Assembly (NCBI RefSeq): GCF_021728295.1
Contig: NZ_JAKJXE010000012.1
Location: 1 to 64,000 of the forward strand
Length of the DNA: 64,000 nucleotides
Source of the DNA: Pseudomonas petrae
GTDB lineage: Bacteria > Pseudomonadota > Gammaproteobacteria > Pseudomonadales > Pseudomonadaceae
Direction: 5' to 3'
The translations under genes were made by a program, and so were the position numbers. This document shows positions 17,016 to 26,010 of the stretch, piece by piece (position 1 is the stretch's first letter; each line of letters starts with the position of its first letter). The notes below the pieces were generated by a model. That model was not told the origin of the DNA and did not search any database. It worked only from the letters and a program-made list of their open reading frames with translations.

Positions 17016-17345
17016 CTGAAATACCTGTGCGACAGCGCTGCGCTGATTGAAGGCAAAAGCCTCGGGTTCGACGTTGATGAGCTCAAGATTCTGGCCGTGC
17101 GGCGAGCGGGTCAGGTTTACGCGTACGCCAATCGGTGCCCCCATCGCGGGGTCGCGCTGGAATGGCGGGCTGATGAGTTTCTCGATGCCAGCGCCAGTCT
17201 GATCCAGTGTGCCACTCACGGTGCACTTTTCCTCATTGAGAGCGGCGAGTGTGTAGCGGGCCCCTGCGAGGGTAAGTCCCTGAGGGCTATCGACTGCGGC
17301 GAAGACGCTCAGGGCATCTGGATCAGCCCAGTGGTACCGGACTGA
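17016..17345 (+). CDS. Small Rieske [2Fe-2S] ferredoxin-like protein, probable CTG start
   Basis: The 109-residue protein carries a complete Rieske cluster motif, CPHRG (first Cys/His pair) and, 20 residues on, CATHGALF (second pair). No ATG, GTG or TTG lies in frame between the stop at 16989 and a GTG at 17097, but starting at 17097 would remove the first beta-strands of the domain. A CTG at 17016 sits six bases after a strong AAGGAG and gives the N-terminus LKYLCDSAAL, where homologues have M-K-x-L-C. It is the likely start. The gene lies opposite hmuT across the Fur box, suggesting iron regulation, and its end overlaps sfsA convergently. Confidence 0.75.
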   Translation: MKYLCDSAALIEGKSLGFDVDELKILAVRRAGQVYAYANRCPHRGVALEWRADEFLDASASLIQCATHGALFLIESGECVAGPCEGKSLRAIDCGEDAQGIWISPVVPD

Positions 17346-18066
17346 GCGGGCGCGCTTCCGTGAGGTGAATCTCAAGACGCCGATCAATGCGCACTTCGTC
17401 AGCGGTGAGCTCCACGCCATAGGCGAGGACTTCAACCCCCGCCGCAGCTGCCTCTTGCAACGCGGCGGCATAGGCAGCGTCGATTTCGGCGGCGGGCCGC
17501 ACGGCATCGATGCCTGTCAGGTTCACGCAATACAGCAACACCGCGCGCACCCCCTCCCGGGCCAAGGCCGCCAATTCACGCAGGTGCTTCGCGCCGCGCT
17601 GAGTGACCGCGTCGGGAAACGCAGCCACACGGCTTTCATCAAAGCCCAAAGTCACGCTTTTGACTTCCAGATACAGCGGGCCATCGGGGTAATCCAGACG
17701 GAAGTCGACGCGGCTGTTTTCCTGACCGTAGGCGACTTCGCGCTTGAGCGTCGTAAACCCTGCCAATTCCGTGATCACGCCGGCCAGAATTGCTTCTTCC
17801 ACCAGCCTGTTAGCGCGCGCGGTGTTGACGCAGGCGAGCCGGCCCTGTGGTGTTTCGGTGATTTCCCAAGTGCCCGGCAGCTTGCGCTTGGGGTCATTGG
17901 ACCTGCTGAACCAGACGCGGCCACCCGGCATCATGCAATTGAACATGGAGCCCGTGTTGGGGCAGTGAATCGTCAGCCGCTCGCCGCTGGCCGTCTCGAT
18001 ATCCGCGAGGAAGCGCTTGTAGCGCTGAATCAGCCGGCCTTCTTCAAGTGCAGGAGAGAAACGCAT
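17323..18066 (-). CDS. sfsA: SfsA, DNA/RNA nuclease homologue
   Basis: The 247-residue protein matches SfsA, first named for sugar fermentation stimulation in E. coli and carrying an N-terminal OB-like part (RFLADIETASGERLTIHCPNTGSM) and a PD-(D/E)XK-type nuclease core (VDFRLDYPDGPLYLEVKSVTL). The catalytic-looking D...E-V-K set is intact. Its start overlaps the preceding aminotransferase stop by one base, a pair kept in many pseudomonads. The last 23 bases overlap the end of the convergent Rieske gene. Confidence 0.92.
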   Translation of the reverse strand: MRFSPALEEGRLIQRYKRFLADIETASGERLTIHCPNTGSMFNCMMPGGRVWFSRSNDPKRKLPGTWEITETPQGRLACVNTARANRLVEEAILAGVITELAGFTTLKREVAYGQENSRVDFRLDYPDGPLYLEVKSVTLGFDESRVAAFPDAVTQRGAKHLRELAALAREGVRAVLLYCVNLTGIDAVRPAAEIDAAYAAALQEAAAAGVEVLAYGVELTADEVRIDRRLEIHLTEARPLSPVPLG

Positions 18067-19238
18067 CAGCCTTGCCAGCTCCGCAGGCCACGGCCTATTC
18101 GCTCGACCGCTTCCTGAAGCCGAGGCAGGCTTTGGGTGTAGGCGAAGCGCACATGATGGCCGGCGCGGTACCGACCGAAGTCCAGCCCGGGTGTGAAAGC
18201 GACGTGCTCGGTTTCAAGAAAGTGATGGCAGAACGCGAACGCGTCACCGCCGAACGCGCTGATGTCTGCGTATAAATAGAAGGCGCCCTCCGGCTCCACG
18301 GCAATGTTAAAGCCCAGTTCGCGCAGCGCCGGAAGCAGGAAGTCGCGACGGCGGGCAAACTCGGCACGACGTTGTTCGAGGATCTCCAGGGTCTGCGGCT
18401 CGAAACAGGCAAGCGCCGCGCTTTGCGCCATGCTCGGCGCGCTGATGTAGAGATTCTGCGCCAGCTTTTCCAGATCACCGACCGCCGCCTCGGGGGCAAC
18501 CAGCCAACCGAGTCGCCAACCGGTCATGCCGAAATACTTGGAAAAACTATTCAGCACGAAGGCGTCGTTATCGACTTCCAGCACGCTGCTCGCGTCAGTG
18601 CCGTAGGTCAGACCGTGATAGATCTCGTCAACCACGAGGTGACCATCCCGTGCCTTGAGCGACGCCGAAAGCGCGGCAAGCTCGTCGCGGTGCAGCAACG
18701 TCCCGGTCGGATTAGCCGGAGAAGCCACCAGCGCACCGACGCTGTCCTCGTTCCAGTGTTGAGCAACCAGATCGGCCGTCAGTTGATAACGCACGTCCGG
18801 CCCCACGGGCACCAACTGCGCGGCGCCCTCCACCAGACGCAGAAAATGCCGGTTGCACGGGTAACCCGGATCGGCCAGTAACCAGTGTTTGCCGGGATCG
18901 ACCAGCAGACTCGCCGCCAGCAGCAACGCGCCCGAACCGCCCGGCGTGATCAGAATTCTGCCCGCATCGACGTTCACGCCGTAACGCTGTGCGTAAAAGC
19001 CCGAGATGGCCTCGCGCAGTTCCGGCAGACCACGGGCCGCCGTGTAACGGGTCTTGCCAGCGGCCAACGCCGCCTGACCGGCCTTGATGATCGGCTCGGC
19101 CGTGGTGAAGTCCGGCTCGCCGATCTCCAGGTGGATAACGTCATGCCCCGCCGCTTGCAGTTCATTCGCCCGCGCCAGCAGCGCCATGACATGAAAGGGT
19201 TCTATGGCGCGGCTGCGCGCACTGTAAGGCTGTGGCAT
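18066..19238 (-). CDS. Pyridoxal-phosphate aminotransferase, class I/II
   Basis: The 390-residue fold-type I aminotransferase has the substrate-binding segment EIGEPDFTT near residue 38, the cofactor loop PGGSGALLLA, the aspartate/tyrosine pair in VVDEIYHGL, and the Schiff-base lysine in NSFSKYFGMTGWRLGW. It resembles the AspC/AAT-I subgroup next to sfsA and dksA in pseudomonads. The amino-acid substrate cannot be told from sequence alone. First gene of a two-gene unit with sfsA. Confidence 0.9.
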   Translation of the reverse strand: MPQPYSARSRAIEPFHVMALLARANELQAAGHDVIHLEIGEPDFTTAEPIIKAGQAALAAGKTRYTAARGLPELREAISGFYAQRYGVNVDAGRILITPGGSGALLLAASLLVDPGKHWLLADPGYPCNRHFLRLVEGAAQLVPVGPDVRYQLTADLVAQHWNEDSVGALVASPANPTGTLLHRDELAALSASLKARDGHLVVDEIYHGLTYGTDASSVLEVDNDAFVLNSFSKYFGMTGWRLGWLVAPEAAVGDLEKLAQNLYISAPSMAQSAALACFEPQTLEILEQRRAEFARRRDFLLPALRELGFNIAVEPEGAFYLYADISAFGGDAFAFCHHFLETEHVAFTPGLDFGRYRAGHHVRFAYTQSLPRLQEAVERIGRGLRSWQG

Positions 19239-19588
19239 GGGCCTTCCTTTGGTGAGGGGTGGCGAGTTAAGTCGCCGATTCTACTCATGCATCCGAGCGG
19301 GCTACAGCGTTTATCCGCCTGGGCAGCAGCGGCATACAGCCGACAGTCCAGAAAACACGGGGCTCACGCCGCAGGCACTAAACTGAGCGCACTGCAAAAT
19401 AGATAAAACCGGGCGCTCAGGCTGTGGTCATAGTCCACGTGCGTACTGCAGGCCATCCTCGACAACCGGGAGTAGCGCGCTCCGATTCGATCTGGTAAGT
19501 TCGCCCGCTTGCAGCCGCAGGGCCGGCAGGTGTCGGCGATGGATCTTAACCTGTGTAATGGCTTAGAAGAGTGAGAGGCGGTCCGTTC
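19239..19588. other. Intergenic region between divergent aminotransferase and dksA
   Basis: I see no gene, sRNA or repeat in these 350 bases. They must contain the divergent promoters for the aminotransferase-sfsA pair and for dksA, but I cannot point to a clear -35/-10 set. Confidence 0.5.
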
Positions 19589-20032
19589 ATGCCCACCGAA
19601 GAAAAGCAAAAGAGCACCCCGGCAATCAGCGGTTTCGAACCCTACGTAGCGACGAAGGGCGAGGAATACATGGGCGACCCCATGCGCAAGCACTTCACCA
19701 AAATCCTGTCCAAGTGGAAACAGGATCTGATGGTAGAAGTTGACCGCACGGTTGTTCACATGAAGGACGAGGCGGCTAACTTCCCTGACCCTGCTGACCG
19801 TGCAAGTCAGGAAGAAGAATTCGCGCTGGAGCTGCGCGCACGTGATCGCGAGCGCAAGTTGATCAAGAAGATCGACAAGACGCTGCAGCTGATTCAGGAC
19901 AAGGAATACGGCTGGTGCGAATCGTGCGGCGTCGAGATCGGTATCAAGCGCCTTGAAGCCCGTCCAACGGCAGACATGTGCGTTGACTGCAAGAGCCTCG
20001 CTGAAATCAAGGAAAAACAGGTCGGTAAATGA
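19589..20032 (+). CDS. dksA: DksA, RNA polymerase-binding transcription factor
   Basis: This 147-residue protein binds the RNA polymerase secondary channel and works with ppGpp in the stringent response. A long coiled coil has the tip motif DPADRASQEEE with the acidic pair. A four-cysteine zinc finger follows (CESCGVEIG ... CVDCK). I chose the ATG giving MPTEEKQK, the family start, over a GTG 18 bases upstream. A hairpin terminator follows the stop. Confidence 0.96.
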   Translation: MPTEEKQKSTPAISGFEPYVATKGEEYMGDPMRKHFTKILSKWKQDLMVEVDRTVVHMKDEAANFPDPADRASQEEEFALELRARDRERKLIKKIDKTLQLIQDKEYGWCESCGVEIGIKRLEARPTADMCVDCKSLAEIKEKQVGK

Positions 20033-20052
20033 TCCTGTTGATCCAGTAGAAA

Positions 20053-20077
20053 AGGACGCCTCGGCGTCCTTTTTTTG
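20053..20077 (+). terminator. Rho-independent terminator of dksA
   Basis: The stem AGGACGCC/GGCGTCCT with a two-base loop is followed by seven T, 20 bases after the dksA stop. Confidence 0.93.
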
Positions 20078-20211
20078 TTTCCCTGCACTGATCGACCCAA
20101 CAAGCAAGGGTGCGGGCTGGAAAGCGCCATACGAGTGCGTCGCGTTTTCCCACACGACGCAACAGGTCGTCCGGTATTTCGTACGTTTTATTTCCAGTAC
20201 CATCAGCGCCC

Positions 20212-21099
20212 ATGAAAACCCCTTCTTATACAGGGCGCTTTGCGCCGACCCCCAGCGGCTATTTGCACTTCGGCTCTCTGGTCGCAGCCTTGGCCTCTTA
20301 TCTCGACGCCCGTTCGGTCGGCGGAAAATGGCTGATGCGCATGGAAGATCTCGACCCTCCCCGCGAGGTTCCGGGTGCCCAGGAGGGAATACTCCAGACG
20401 CTCGAAGCTTACGGATTCGAATGGGACGGCGAACTGGTGAGGCAAAGCGACCGGCATGAGGCTTACCAGGCGATCATCCATCGGTGGTTCAGCCACGGGC
20501 TCGCTTACGCGTGTACCTGTTCGCGCAAGCAACTGGAGGGCTACAACGGCGTTTACCCGGGTTTTTGCCGGAATGCGGGGCACTCTCCCGAGGATGCGGC
20601 CATCCGGATTCGGGTGCCTGAGCTGGAATACCGCTTCGAAGACCGGGTGCAGGGCGAGTTTCGTCAACATCTGGGGCGCGACGCGGGCGATTTCATCATT
20701 CGTCGACGGGACGGCTTTTACGCCTACCAGTTGGCGGTTGTCCTCGATGACGGCTGGCAGGGCGTGACCGACATCGTTCGTGGTGCTGATCTGCTCGACT
20801 CCACGCCACGTCAGCTGTACCTGCAAGAGCTGCTGGGGCTGCCGCAACCGCGCTATCTTCATGTGCCGCTGATCACCCAACCCGACGGCCATAAACTGGG
20901 TAAATCCTACCGTTCGCCGCCGCTGCCGCCCGATCAGGCCACGCCGTTGCTGCTCCGGGGGTTACGTGCCCTGGGGCAAAAGACGCCGGGTGGACTGGAC
21001 AACGCGACGCCCCGAGAGGTGCTGGATTGGGGCATTGCGCACTGGGATGCCAATTCGATACCCCGCCTCGGCGCTATTGAGGAAGCTCGAATAGACTGA
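20212..21099 (+). CDS. gluQ: Glutamyl-Q tRNA(Asp) synthetase
   Basis: The 295-residue paralogue of glutamyl-tRNA synthetase lacks the anticodon-binding domain and attaches glutamate to queuosine at the anticodon wobble base of tRNA-Asp. The HIGH-like motif is LHFGS in FAPTPSGYLHFGSL and the KMSKS counterpart is KLGKS. A zinc site C-x-C ... Y ... C is visible in CTCSRKQLEGYNGVYPGFC. The start MKTPSYTGRF fits the family; sequence upstream belongs to the dksA spacer. The dksA-gluQ pairing is widespread. Confidence 0.95.
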   Translation: MKTPSYTGRFAPTPSGYLHFGSLVAALASYLDARSVGGKWLMRMEDLDPPREVPGAQEGILQTLEAYGFEWDGELVRQSDRHEAYQAIIHRWFSHGLAYACTCSRKQLEGYNGVYPGFCRNAGHSPEDAAIRIRVPELEYRFEDRVQGEFRQHLGRDAGDFIIRRRDGFYAYQLAVVLDDGWQGVTDIVRGADLLDSTPRQLYLQELLGLPQPRYLHVPLITQPDGHKLGKSYRSPPLPPDQATPLLLRGLRALGQKTPGGLDNATPREVLDWGIAHWDANSIPRLGAIEEARID

Positions 21100-21151
21100 G
21101 CTCGCGCGGCCGATTCATATTCGGGCAGCACAAAGCTGGCGGAAACGTCGC

Positions 21152-21179
21152 TTGCAGCCCTATCGCCATCCGTTACCAT
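21152..21179 (+). promoter_or_regulatory. Sigma-70 promoter for cbrXAB
   Basis: TTGCAG (21152-21157) and TACCAT (21174-21179) are 16 bp apart, about 42 bases before the cbrX ATG. No better candidate lies between gluQ and cbrX. Confidence 0.5.
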
Positions 21180-21220
21180 GCCGCTCCGTCATCTTCTGGT
21201 CAGTCAACCTGGGAGGCCAA

Positions 21221-21397
21221 ATGTACATCTATCGATTGGTCCTGCTGCTGGTGGTGGGCATCTATCTGTTTTCCCCGGCCATCATGGACTGGTGGATCGA
21301 CGCCACGGGCGCCTGGTACAGGCCTTACATGCTGTGGCTGATCCTGATCGTAGTGACCTTCATTCTGCAGAGCCAACGAGATGCCGATGAGCTTTAG
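21221..21397 (+). CDS. cbrX: CbrX, small membrane protein translationally coupled to CbrA
   Basis: The 58-residue protein has one clear membrane helix (MYIYRLVLLLVVGIYLFSPAI) and a second hydrophobic stretch (MLWLILIVVTFIL), then a charged tail. It follows a GGGAGG ribosome binding site. Its last 11 bases overlap the cbrA start in another frame, and cbrA itself has no good ribosome binding site, so coupled translation is likely. The corresponding P. putida gene has been described as cbrX; its biochemical role is not established. Confidence 0.85.
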   Translation: MYIYRLVLLLVVGIYLFSPAIMDWWIDATGAWYRPYMLWLILIVVTFILQSQRDADEL

Positions 21398-24335
21398 CCT
21401 GACCCAGATGATTCTGGTCAGTGCCGCCTACCTGACGGTGCTGTTCGGCGTTGCCTGGATCAGTGAACGCGGCCTGATCCCGCGTTGGATCATTCGTCAC
21501 CCGTTGACGTACACGCTGTCACTTGGCGTCTACGCCAGCGCGTGGGCGTTTTATGGCACGGTGGGGCTGGCTTACGAATACGGCTACGGCTTTCTGTCGA
21601 GTTATCTCGGCGTCTCCGGCGCTTTCCTGCTCGCCCCCGTCCTGCTTTACCCCATTCTCAAAATCACCCGTACCTACCAGCTCTCGTCACTGGCCGATCT
21701 GTTCGCGTTCCGCTTTCGCAGCACCTGGGCGGGCGCACTGACGACCATCTTTATGCTGATCGGCGTCTTGCCGTTGCTGGCCCTGCAGATCCAGGCCGTG
21801 GCTGACTCCATCGGCATTCTCACCCGGGAACCTGTACGCAACTACGTGGCCTTCGCCTTCTGCGCGCTGATCACACTGTTCACCATCTTCTTCGGCTCGC
21901 GTCATATCGCCACGCGGGAAAAACACGAAGGGCTGGTGTTCGCCATCGCCTTCGAGTCGGTCATCAAGCTTGTGGCCATCGGCGGCATCGGTCTGTATGC
22001 GCTGTACGGCGTGTTCGACGGGCCGCAGAGCCTTGAACAATGGCTGCTGCAAAACCAGAGCGCACTGGCGGCGTTGCACACGCCACTGCAGGAAGGCCCA
22101 TGGCGGACGCTGCTGCTGGTGTTCTTCGCCTCGGCCATCGTGATGCCGCACATGTATCACATGACCTTCACCGAAAACCTGAATCCGCGCTCGCTGGTCA
22201 GCGCCAGCTGGGGTCTGCCACTGTTTCTGCTGCTGATGAGTCTGGCGGTACCACTGGTGCTGTGGGCCGGCTTGAAACTGGGCGCCACCACCAGCCCTGA
22301 ATATTTTACTCTGGGTATTGGCATTGCAGCGCACAGCAAGACCCTGGCCTTGCTCGGCTATATCGGCGGGCTTTCTGCGGCGAGCGGGCTGATCATCGTC
22401 ACCACGCTGGCGCTGTCCGGCATGGCGTTGAACCATCTGGTGCTGCCGCTTTACCAGCCGCCTGCCGAAGGCAATATCTATCGCTGGCTGAAGTGGACCC
22501 GGCGGGGCCTGATTGTCGCGATCATCATGGCCGGCTTTGGCTTCTATCTGTTGCTCGGCGCCAAGCAGAATCTGGCAAATCTGGGCATCGTCGCGTTCGT
22601 AGCAACGTTGCAATTTCTGCCCGGGGTGCTGTCGGTGCTGTACTGGCCGGCCGCCAACCGCCGCGGTTTCATGGCCGGGCTGATCGCCGGCATCGCGGTC
22701 TGGACCGTCAGCATGTTGCTGCCGCTGATCGGCGACTTCCAGGGGTTTTACATCCCGCTGCTGAACATGATTTACGTGCTGGATGACACCAGCTGGCACA
22801 TGGCAGCGATCGCTTCCCTGGCGGCCAACGTGCTGGTGTTCACCCTGATTTCGCTGTTCAGCAATCCCAGTCCCGAAGAAGCGAGTGCGGCCGAGGCCTG
22901 CGCGGTGGACAACGTTCGCCGCCCACAGCGTCGCGAGCTGCACGCGGCCTCCCCCCAGGAGTTCGCCACTCAACTGGCCAAACCTCTGGGTGCGAAAGCT
23001 GCGCAGAAGGAAGTCGAACAGGCGCTGCGGGATCTTTATCTGCCGTTCGACGAGCGCAGGCCTTATGCGCTGCGGCGTTTGCGCGACCGTATCGAAGCCA
23101 ACCTCTCCGGGCTGATGGGGCCAAGTGTTGCGCAGGACATGGTCGAAACCTTCCTGCCGTACAAGTCCGGCAGCGAGAACTACGTCACCGAAGACATCCA
23201 CTTCATCGAAAGCCGCCTCGAGGATTACCACTCCCGCCTCACCGGCCTGGCTGCCGAGCTCGACGCCCTGCGCCGTTATCACCGGCAGACCTTGCAAGAG
23301 CTGCCGATGGGTGTGTGCTCCCTGGCCAAGGATCAAGAGATCCTGATGTGGAACAAGGCCATGGAAGAGCTGACCGGCATCGGCGCTCAGCGCGTCGTCG
23401 GGTCGCGGCTCGAGACCATCGTCGATCCCTGGAAGCAGCTGCTGCTGGGTTTCATCAATGTCCCTGACGAGCACTTGCACAAGCAGCGTCTGGGCCTCGA
23501 CGGTCAGACTCGCTGGCTCAACCTGCACAAGGCCGCCATCGATGAGCCGCTCGCGCCGGGTAACAGCGGGCTGGTGATTCTGGTTGAAGACCTGACCGAC
23601 ACCCAGATGCTTGAAGACAAGCTGGTGCACTCCGAGCGGCTTGCGAGCATTGGCCGACTGGCTGCCGGCGTTGCCCACGAAATCGGCAACCCGATCACTG
23701 GTATTGCCTGCCTGGCGCAGAACCTGCGCGAAGAACGCGAAGAAGACAGCGAGCTGACGGAAATCAGTAGCCAGATCATCGAGCAGACCAAGCGCGTTTC
23801 CCGCATCGTGCAGTCACTGATGAGCTTCGCCCACGCCGGCGGACATCAACACGCCGACGAACCCGTATGCCTGGCAGAGGTGGCGCAGGATGCCATTGGT
23901 CTGCTGGCGCTGAACCGGCGCAATTTCGAAGTGCAGTTCTATAACCTGTGCAACCCGAACCACTGGGTGGACGGCGATCCACAGCGGCTCGCACAGGTGT
24001 TGATCAATCTGCTCTCCAACGCCCGCGACGCATCGCCCGCCGGCAGTGCGGTGCGGGTGAAAAGTGAGGCCTCCGAACACACGGTCGATCTGATCGTCGA
24101 AGACGAAGGCAGTGGCATTCCGAAAGCCATCATGGACCGCTTGTTCGAACCTTTCTTCACCACTAAGGATCCGGGCGAAGGAACAGGACTGGGGCTCGCG
24201 CTGGTCTATTCCATCGTTGAAGAGCATTATGGACAAATCACCATCGACAGCCCGGCTGACCCCGAGCACCAACGCGGAACCCGGATTCGGGTGACCCTAC
24301 CGCGACATGTCGAAGCGACGTCCGCCGTGAACTGA
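21387..24335 (+). CDS. cbrA: CbrA sensor histidine kinase fused to an SLC5-type transporter domain
   Basis: This 982-residue hybrid senses the carbon/nitrogen state and phosphorylates CbrB. The N-terminal half (about 1-490) has some 13 membrane helices of the sodium/solute symporter (SLC5/STAC) type. A linker and a PAS domain (about 620-735, ELPMGVCSLAKDQEILMWN) follow. The kinase core has phospho-acceptor His764 in AAGVAHEIGNP, then an N box (LINLLSNARDAS) and glycine-rich ATP-binding loops (DEGSGIP, GEGTGLGLAL). Two ATGs six bases apart are possible starts; I use MSFSLTQ. The gene overlaps cbrX. Confidence 0.96.
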   Translation: MSFSLTQMILVSAAYLTVLFGVAWISERGLIPRWIIRHPLTYTLSLGVYASAWAFYGTVGLAYEYGYGFLSSYLGVSGAFLLAPVLLYPILKITRTYQLSSLADLFAFRFRSTWAGALTTIFMLIGVLPLLALQIQAVADSIGILTREPVRNYVAFAFCALITLFTIFFGSRHIATREKHEGLVFAIAFESVIKLVAIGGIGLYALYGVFDGPQSLEQWLLQNQSALAALHTPLQEGPWRTLLLVFFASAIVMPHMYHMTFTENLNPRSLVSASWGLPLFLLLMSLAVPLVLWAGLKLGATTSPEYFTLGIGIAAHSKTLALLGYIGGLSAASGLIIVTTLALSGMALNHLVLPLYQPPAEGNIYRWLKWTRRGLIVAIIMAGFGFYLLLGAKQNLANLGIVAFVATLQFLPGVLSVLYWPAANRRGFMAGLIAGIAVWTVSMLLPLIGDFQGFYIPLLNMIYVLDDTSWHMAAIASLAANVLVFTLISLFSNPSPEEASAAEACAVDNVRRPQRRELHAASPQEFATQLAKPLGAKAAQKEVEQALRDLYLPFDERRPYALRRLRDRIEANLSGLMGPSVAQDMVETFLPYKSGSENYVTEDIHFIESRLEDYHSRLTGLAAELDALRRYHRQTLQELPMGVCSLAKDQEILMWNKAMEELTGIGAQRVVGSRLETIVDPWKQLLLGFINVPDEHLHKQRLGLDGQTRWLNLHKAAIDEPLAPGNSGLVILVEDLTDTQMLEDKLVHSERLASIGRLAAGVAHEIGNPITGIACLAQNLREEREEDSELTEISSQIIEQTKRVSRIVQSLMSFAHAGGHQHADEPVCLAEVAQDAIGLLALNRRNFEVQFYNLCNPNHWVDGDPQRLAQVLINLLSNARDASPAGSAVRVKSEASEHTVDLIVEDEGSGIPKAIMDRLFEPFFTTKDPGEGTGLGLALVYSIVEEHYGQITIDSPADPEHQRGTRIRVTLPRHVEATSAVN

Positions 24336-24357
24336 GACCGTCGAGAGAACCGAATCA

Positions 24358-25797
24358 ATGCCTCACATTTTGATCGTGGAAGACGAAACCATCATCCGCT
24401 CCGCCCTGCGTCGACTGTTGGAACGTAATCAGTACCAGGTCAGCGAAGCCGGATCCGTGCAGGAAGCTCAGGAACGTTTCAACATCCCCTCGTTTGACCT
24501 GATCGTCAGCGATTTACGCCTGCCCGGCGCCCCCGGTACAGAGCTGATCAAGCTCGGCCAGGGCAAGCCGGTACTGATCATGACCAGTTACGCCAGCCTG
24601 CGCTCGGCCGTGGACTCGATGAAAATGGGCGCGGTGGATTACATCGCCAAACCCTTCGACCACGACGAAATGCTTCAGGCCGTCTCGCGCATCCTGCGTG
24701 ATCGCCAGACGCTGCAAAGCATGCAGGCAGAACGCGCTGCCACCAGCAAGACTGCGACCGGTGACAAGGCCGGCCCGGACAACAGCAACGGCGAGATCGG
24801 CATCATCGGCTCATGCCCACCGATGCAGGACATGTACAGCAAGATCCGCAAAGTCGCGCCGACTGACTCCAACGTGCTGATTCAGGGCGAGTCCGGTACG
24901 GGCAAGGAATTGGTGGCCCGCGCGCTGCACAACCTGTCGCGTCGCGCCAAGGCCCCGATGATCTCGGTCAACTGCGCAGCGATCCCGGAATCCCTCATCG
25001 AATCCGAGCTGTTCGGCCACGAAAAAGGCGCGTTCACCGGTGCCAGCGCCGGTCGTGCCGGCCTCGTTGAAGCGGCTGATGGCGGCACCCTGTTTCTCGA
25101 CGAAATCGGCGAACTCCCGCTAGAGGCGCAGGCTCGCCTGTTGCGCGTGCTGCAAGAAGGCGAGATTCGCCGGGTTGGCTCGGTGCAGTCGCAGAAAGTC
25201 GACGTGCGCCTCATCGCAGCGACTCACCGCGACCTCAAGAGCCTGGCCAAAGTCGGCCAGTTCCGAGAAGACTTGTACTACCGCCTTCACGTGATCGCGC
25301 TGAAACTGCCCGCATTGCGTGAACGCGGCGCGGACGTCAATGAAATCGCCAATGCGTTTCTGGCGCGGCAAAGCCTCAAGGCCGGGCGTAACGACCTGCG
25401 TTTCGCACCGGACGCCGAGCAAGCGATTCGACACTATTCGTGGCCGGGTAACGTGCGGGAATTGGAGAATGCGGTCGAACGCGCGGTGATCCTGTGCGAA
25501 AGCCCGGACATTTCTGCGGAGCTGTTGGGCATCGATATCGAGCTCAGCGACCTCGACGTGAACGAGTTCATCGGCCTTGCACCGCAAACGTCAGGCTCGT
25601 CGAGTTCCACGGCTGGCGAGCCAACCGAGGACTTATCGCTGGAGGACTATTTCCAGCACTTCGTGCTGGAGCATCAGGACCACATGACCGAAACCGAGCT
25701 GGCCCGCAAGCTGGGCGTCAGCCGCAAGTGCCTGTGGGAGCGTCGCCAGCGCCTGGGCATCCCACGACGCAAAACCGGAGTGGCCAGCGAAACGTGA
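24358..25797 (+). CDS. cbrB: CbrB, sigma-54-dependent response regulator
   Basis: The 479-residue NtrC-family activator has a receiver domain with phospho-acceptor D52 (VSDLRLPG), an AAA+ domain with Walker A GESGTGKE and the sigma-54 contact loop GAFTGA, and a C-terminal Fis-type helix-turn-helix (ELARKLGVSRKCLWERRQRLGI). With CbrA it activates genes for poor carbon sources and the sRNA crcZ, whose control region begins right after this stop codon. A strong terminator follows. Confidence 0.97.
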   Translation: MPHILIVEDETIIRSALRRLLERNQYQVSEAGSVQEAQERFNIPSFDLIVSDLRLPGAPGTELIKLGQGKPVLIMTSYASLRSAVDSMKMGAVDYIAKPFDHDEMLQAVSRILRDRQTLQSMQAERAATSKTATGDKAGPDNSNGEIGIIGSCPPMQDMYSKIRKVAPTDSNVLIQGESGTGKELVARALHNLSRRAKAPMISVNCAAIPESLIESELFGHEKGAFTGASAGRAGLVEAADGGTLFLDEIGELPLEAQARLLRVLQEGEIRRVGSVQSQKVDVRLIAATHRDLKSLAKVGQFREDLYYRLHVIALKLPALRERGADVNEIANAFLARQSLKAGRNDLRFAPDAEQAIRHYSWPGNVRELENAVERAVILCESPDISAELLGIDIELSDLDVNEFIGLAPQTSGSSSSTAGEPTEDLSLEDYFQHFVLEHQDHMTETELARKLGVSRKCLWERRQRLGIPRRKTGVASET

Positions 25798-25849
25798 GCG
25801 CATCCCTGCGCGGGCTCTGGCACGCGGGTGACGGGGAATGTGAAAAAAC

Positions 25850-25876
25850 TGTTACCTCATAAATGGTGACGTAACA
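25850..25876 (+). promoter_or_regulatory. Probable CbrB upstream activator site for crcZ
   Basis: The perfect inverted half-sites TGTTAC (25850-25855) and GTAACA (25871-25876) are 15 bp apart, the form reported for CbrB binding. They lie about 110 bp upstream of the -24/-12 promoter, a normal enhancer distance for a sigma-54 activator. Confidence 0.8.
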
Positions 25877-25913
25877 AAACCGGGGCGTACGGTAACGAAC
25901 CCCGGTTTTTTTT
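25876..25913 (+). terminator. Rho-independent terminator of cbrB
   Basis: The stem AAAACCGGGG/CCCCGGTTTT with a 14-base loop is followed by eight T. It separates cbrB transcription from crcZ and overlaps the edge of the CbrB site. Confidence 0.92.
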
Positions 25914-25984
25914 CGCTTGTGCAAAAATAGCGTCAATTTGCCACACCCTTGAATTCAGCGGCGTGCAGCGCGTTTTGCAAAAGT

Positions 25985-26000
25985 TGGCACAGGTACTGCT
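25985..26000 (+). promoter_or_regulatory. RpoN (-24/-12) promoter of crcZ
   Basis: TGGCAC-N7-GCT has the exact GG-to-GC spacing of sigma-54 promoters (-24 GG at 25986-25987, -12 GC at 25998-25999). Transcription should start near 26011. Confidence 0.9.
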
Positions 26001-26010
26001 ATAGGTATTC

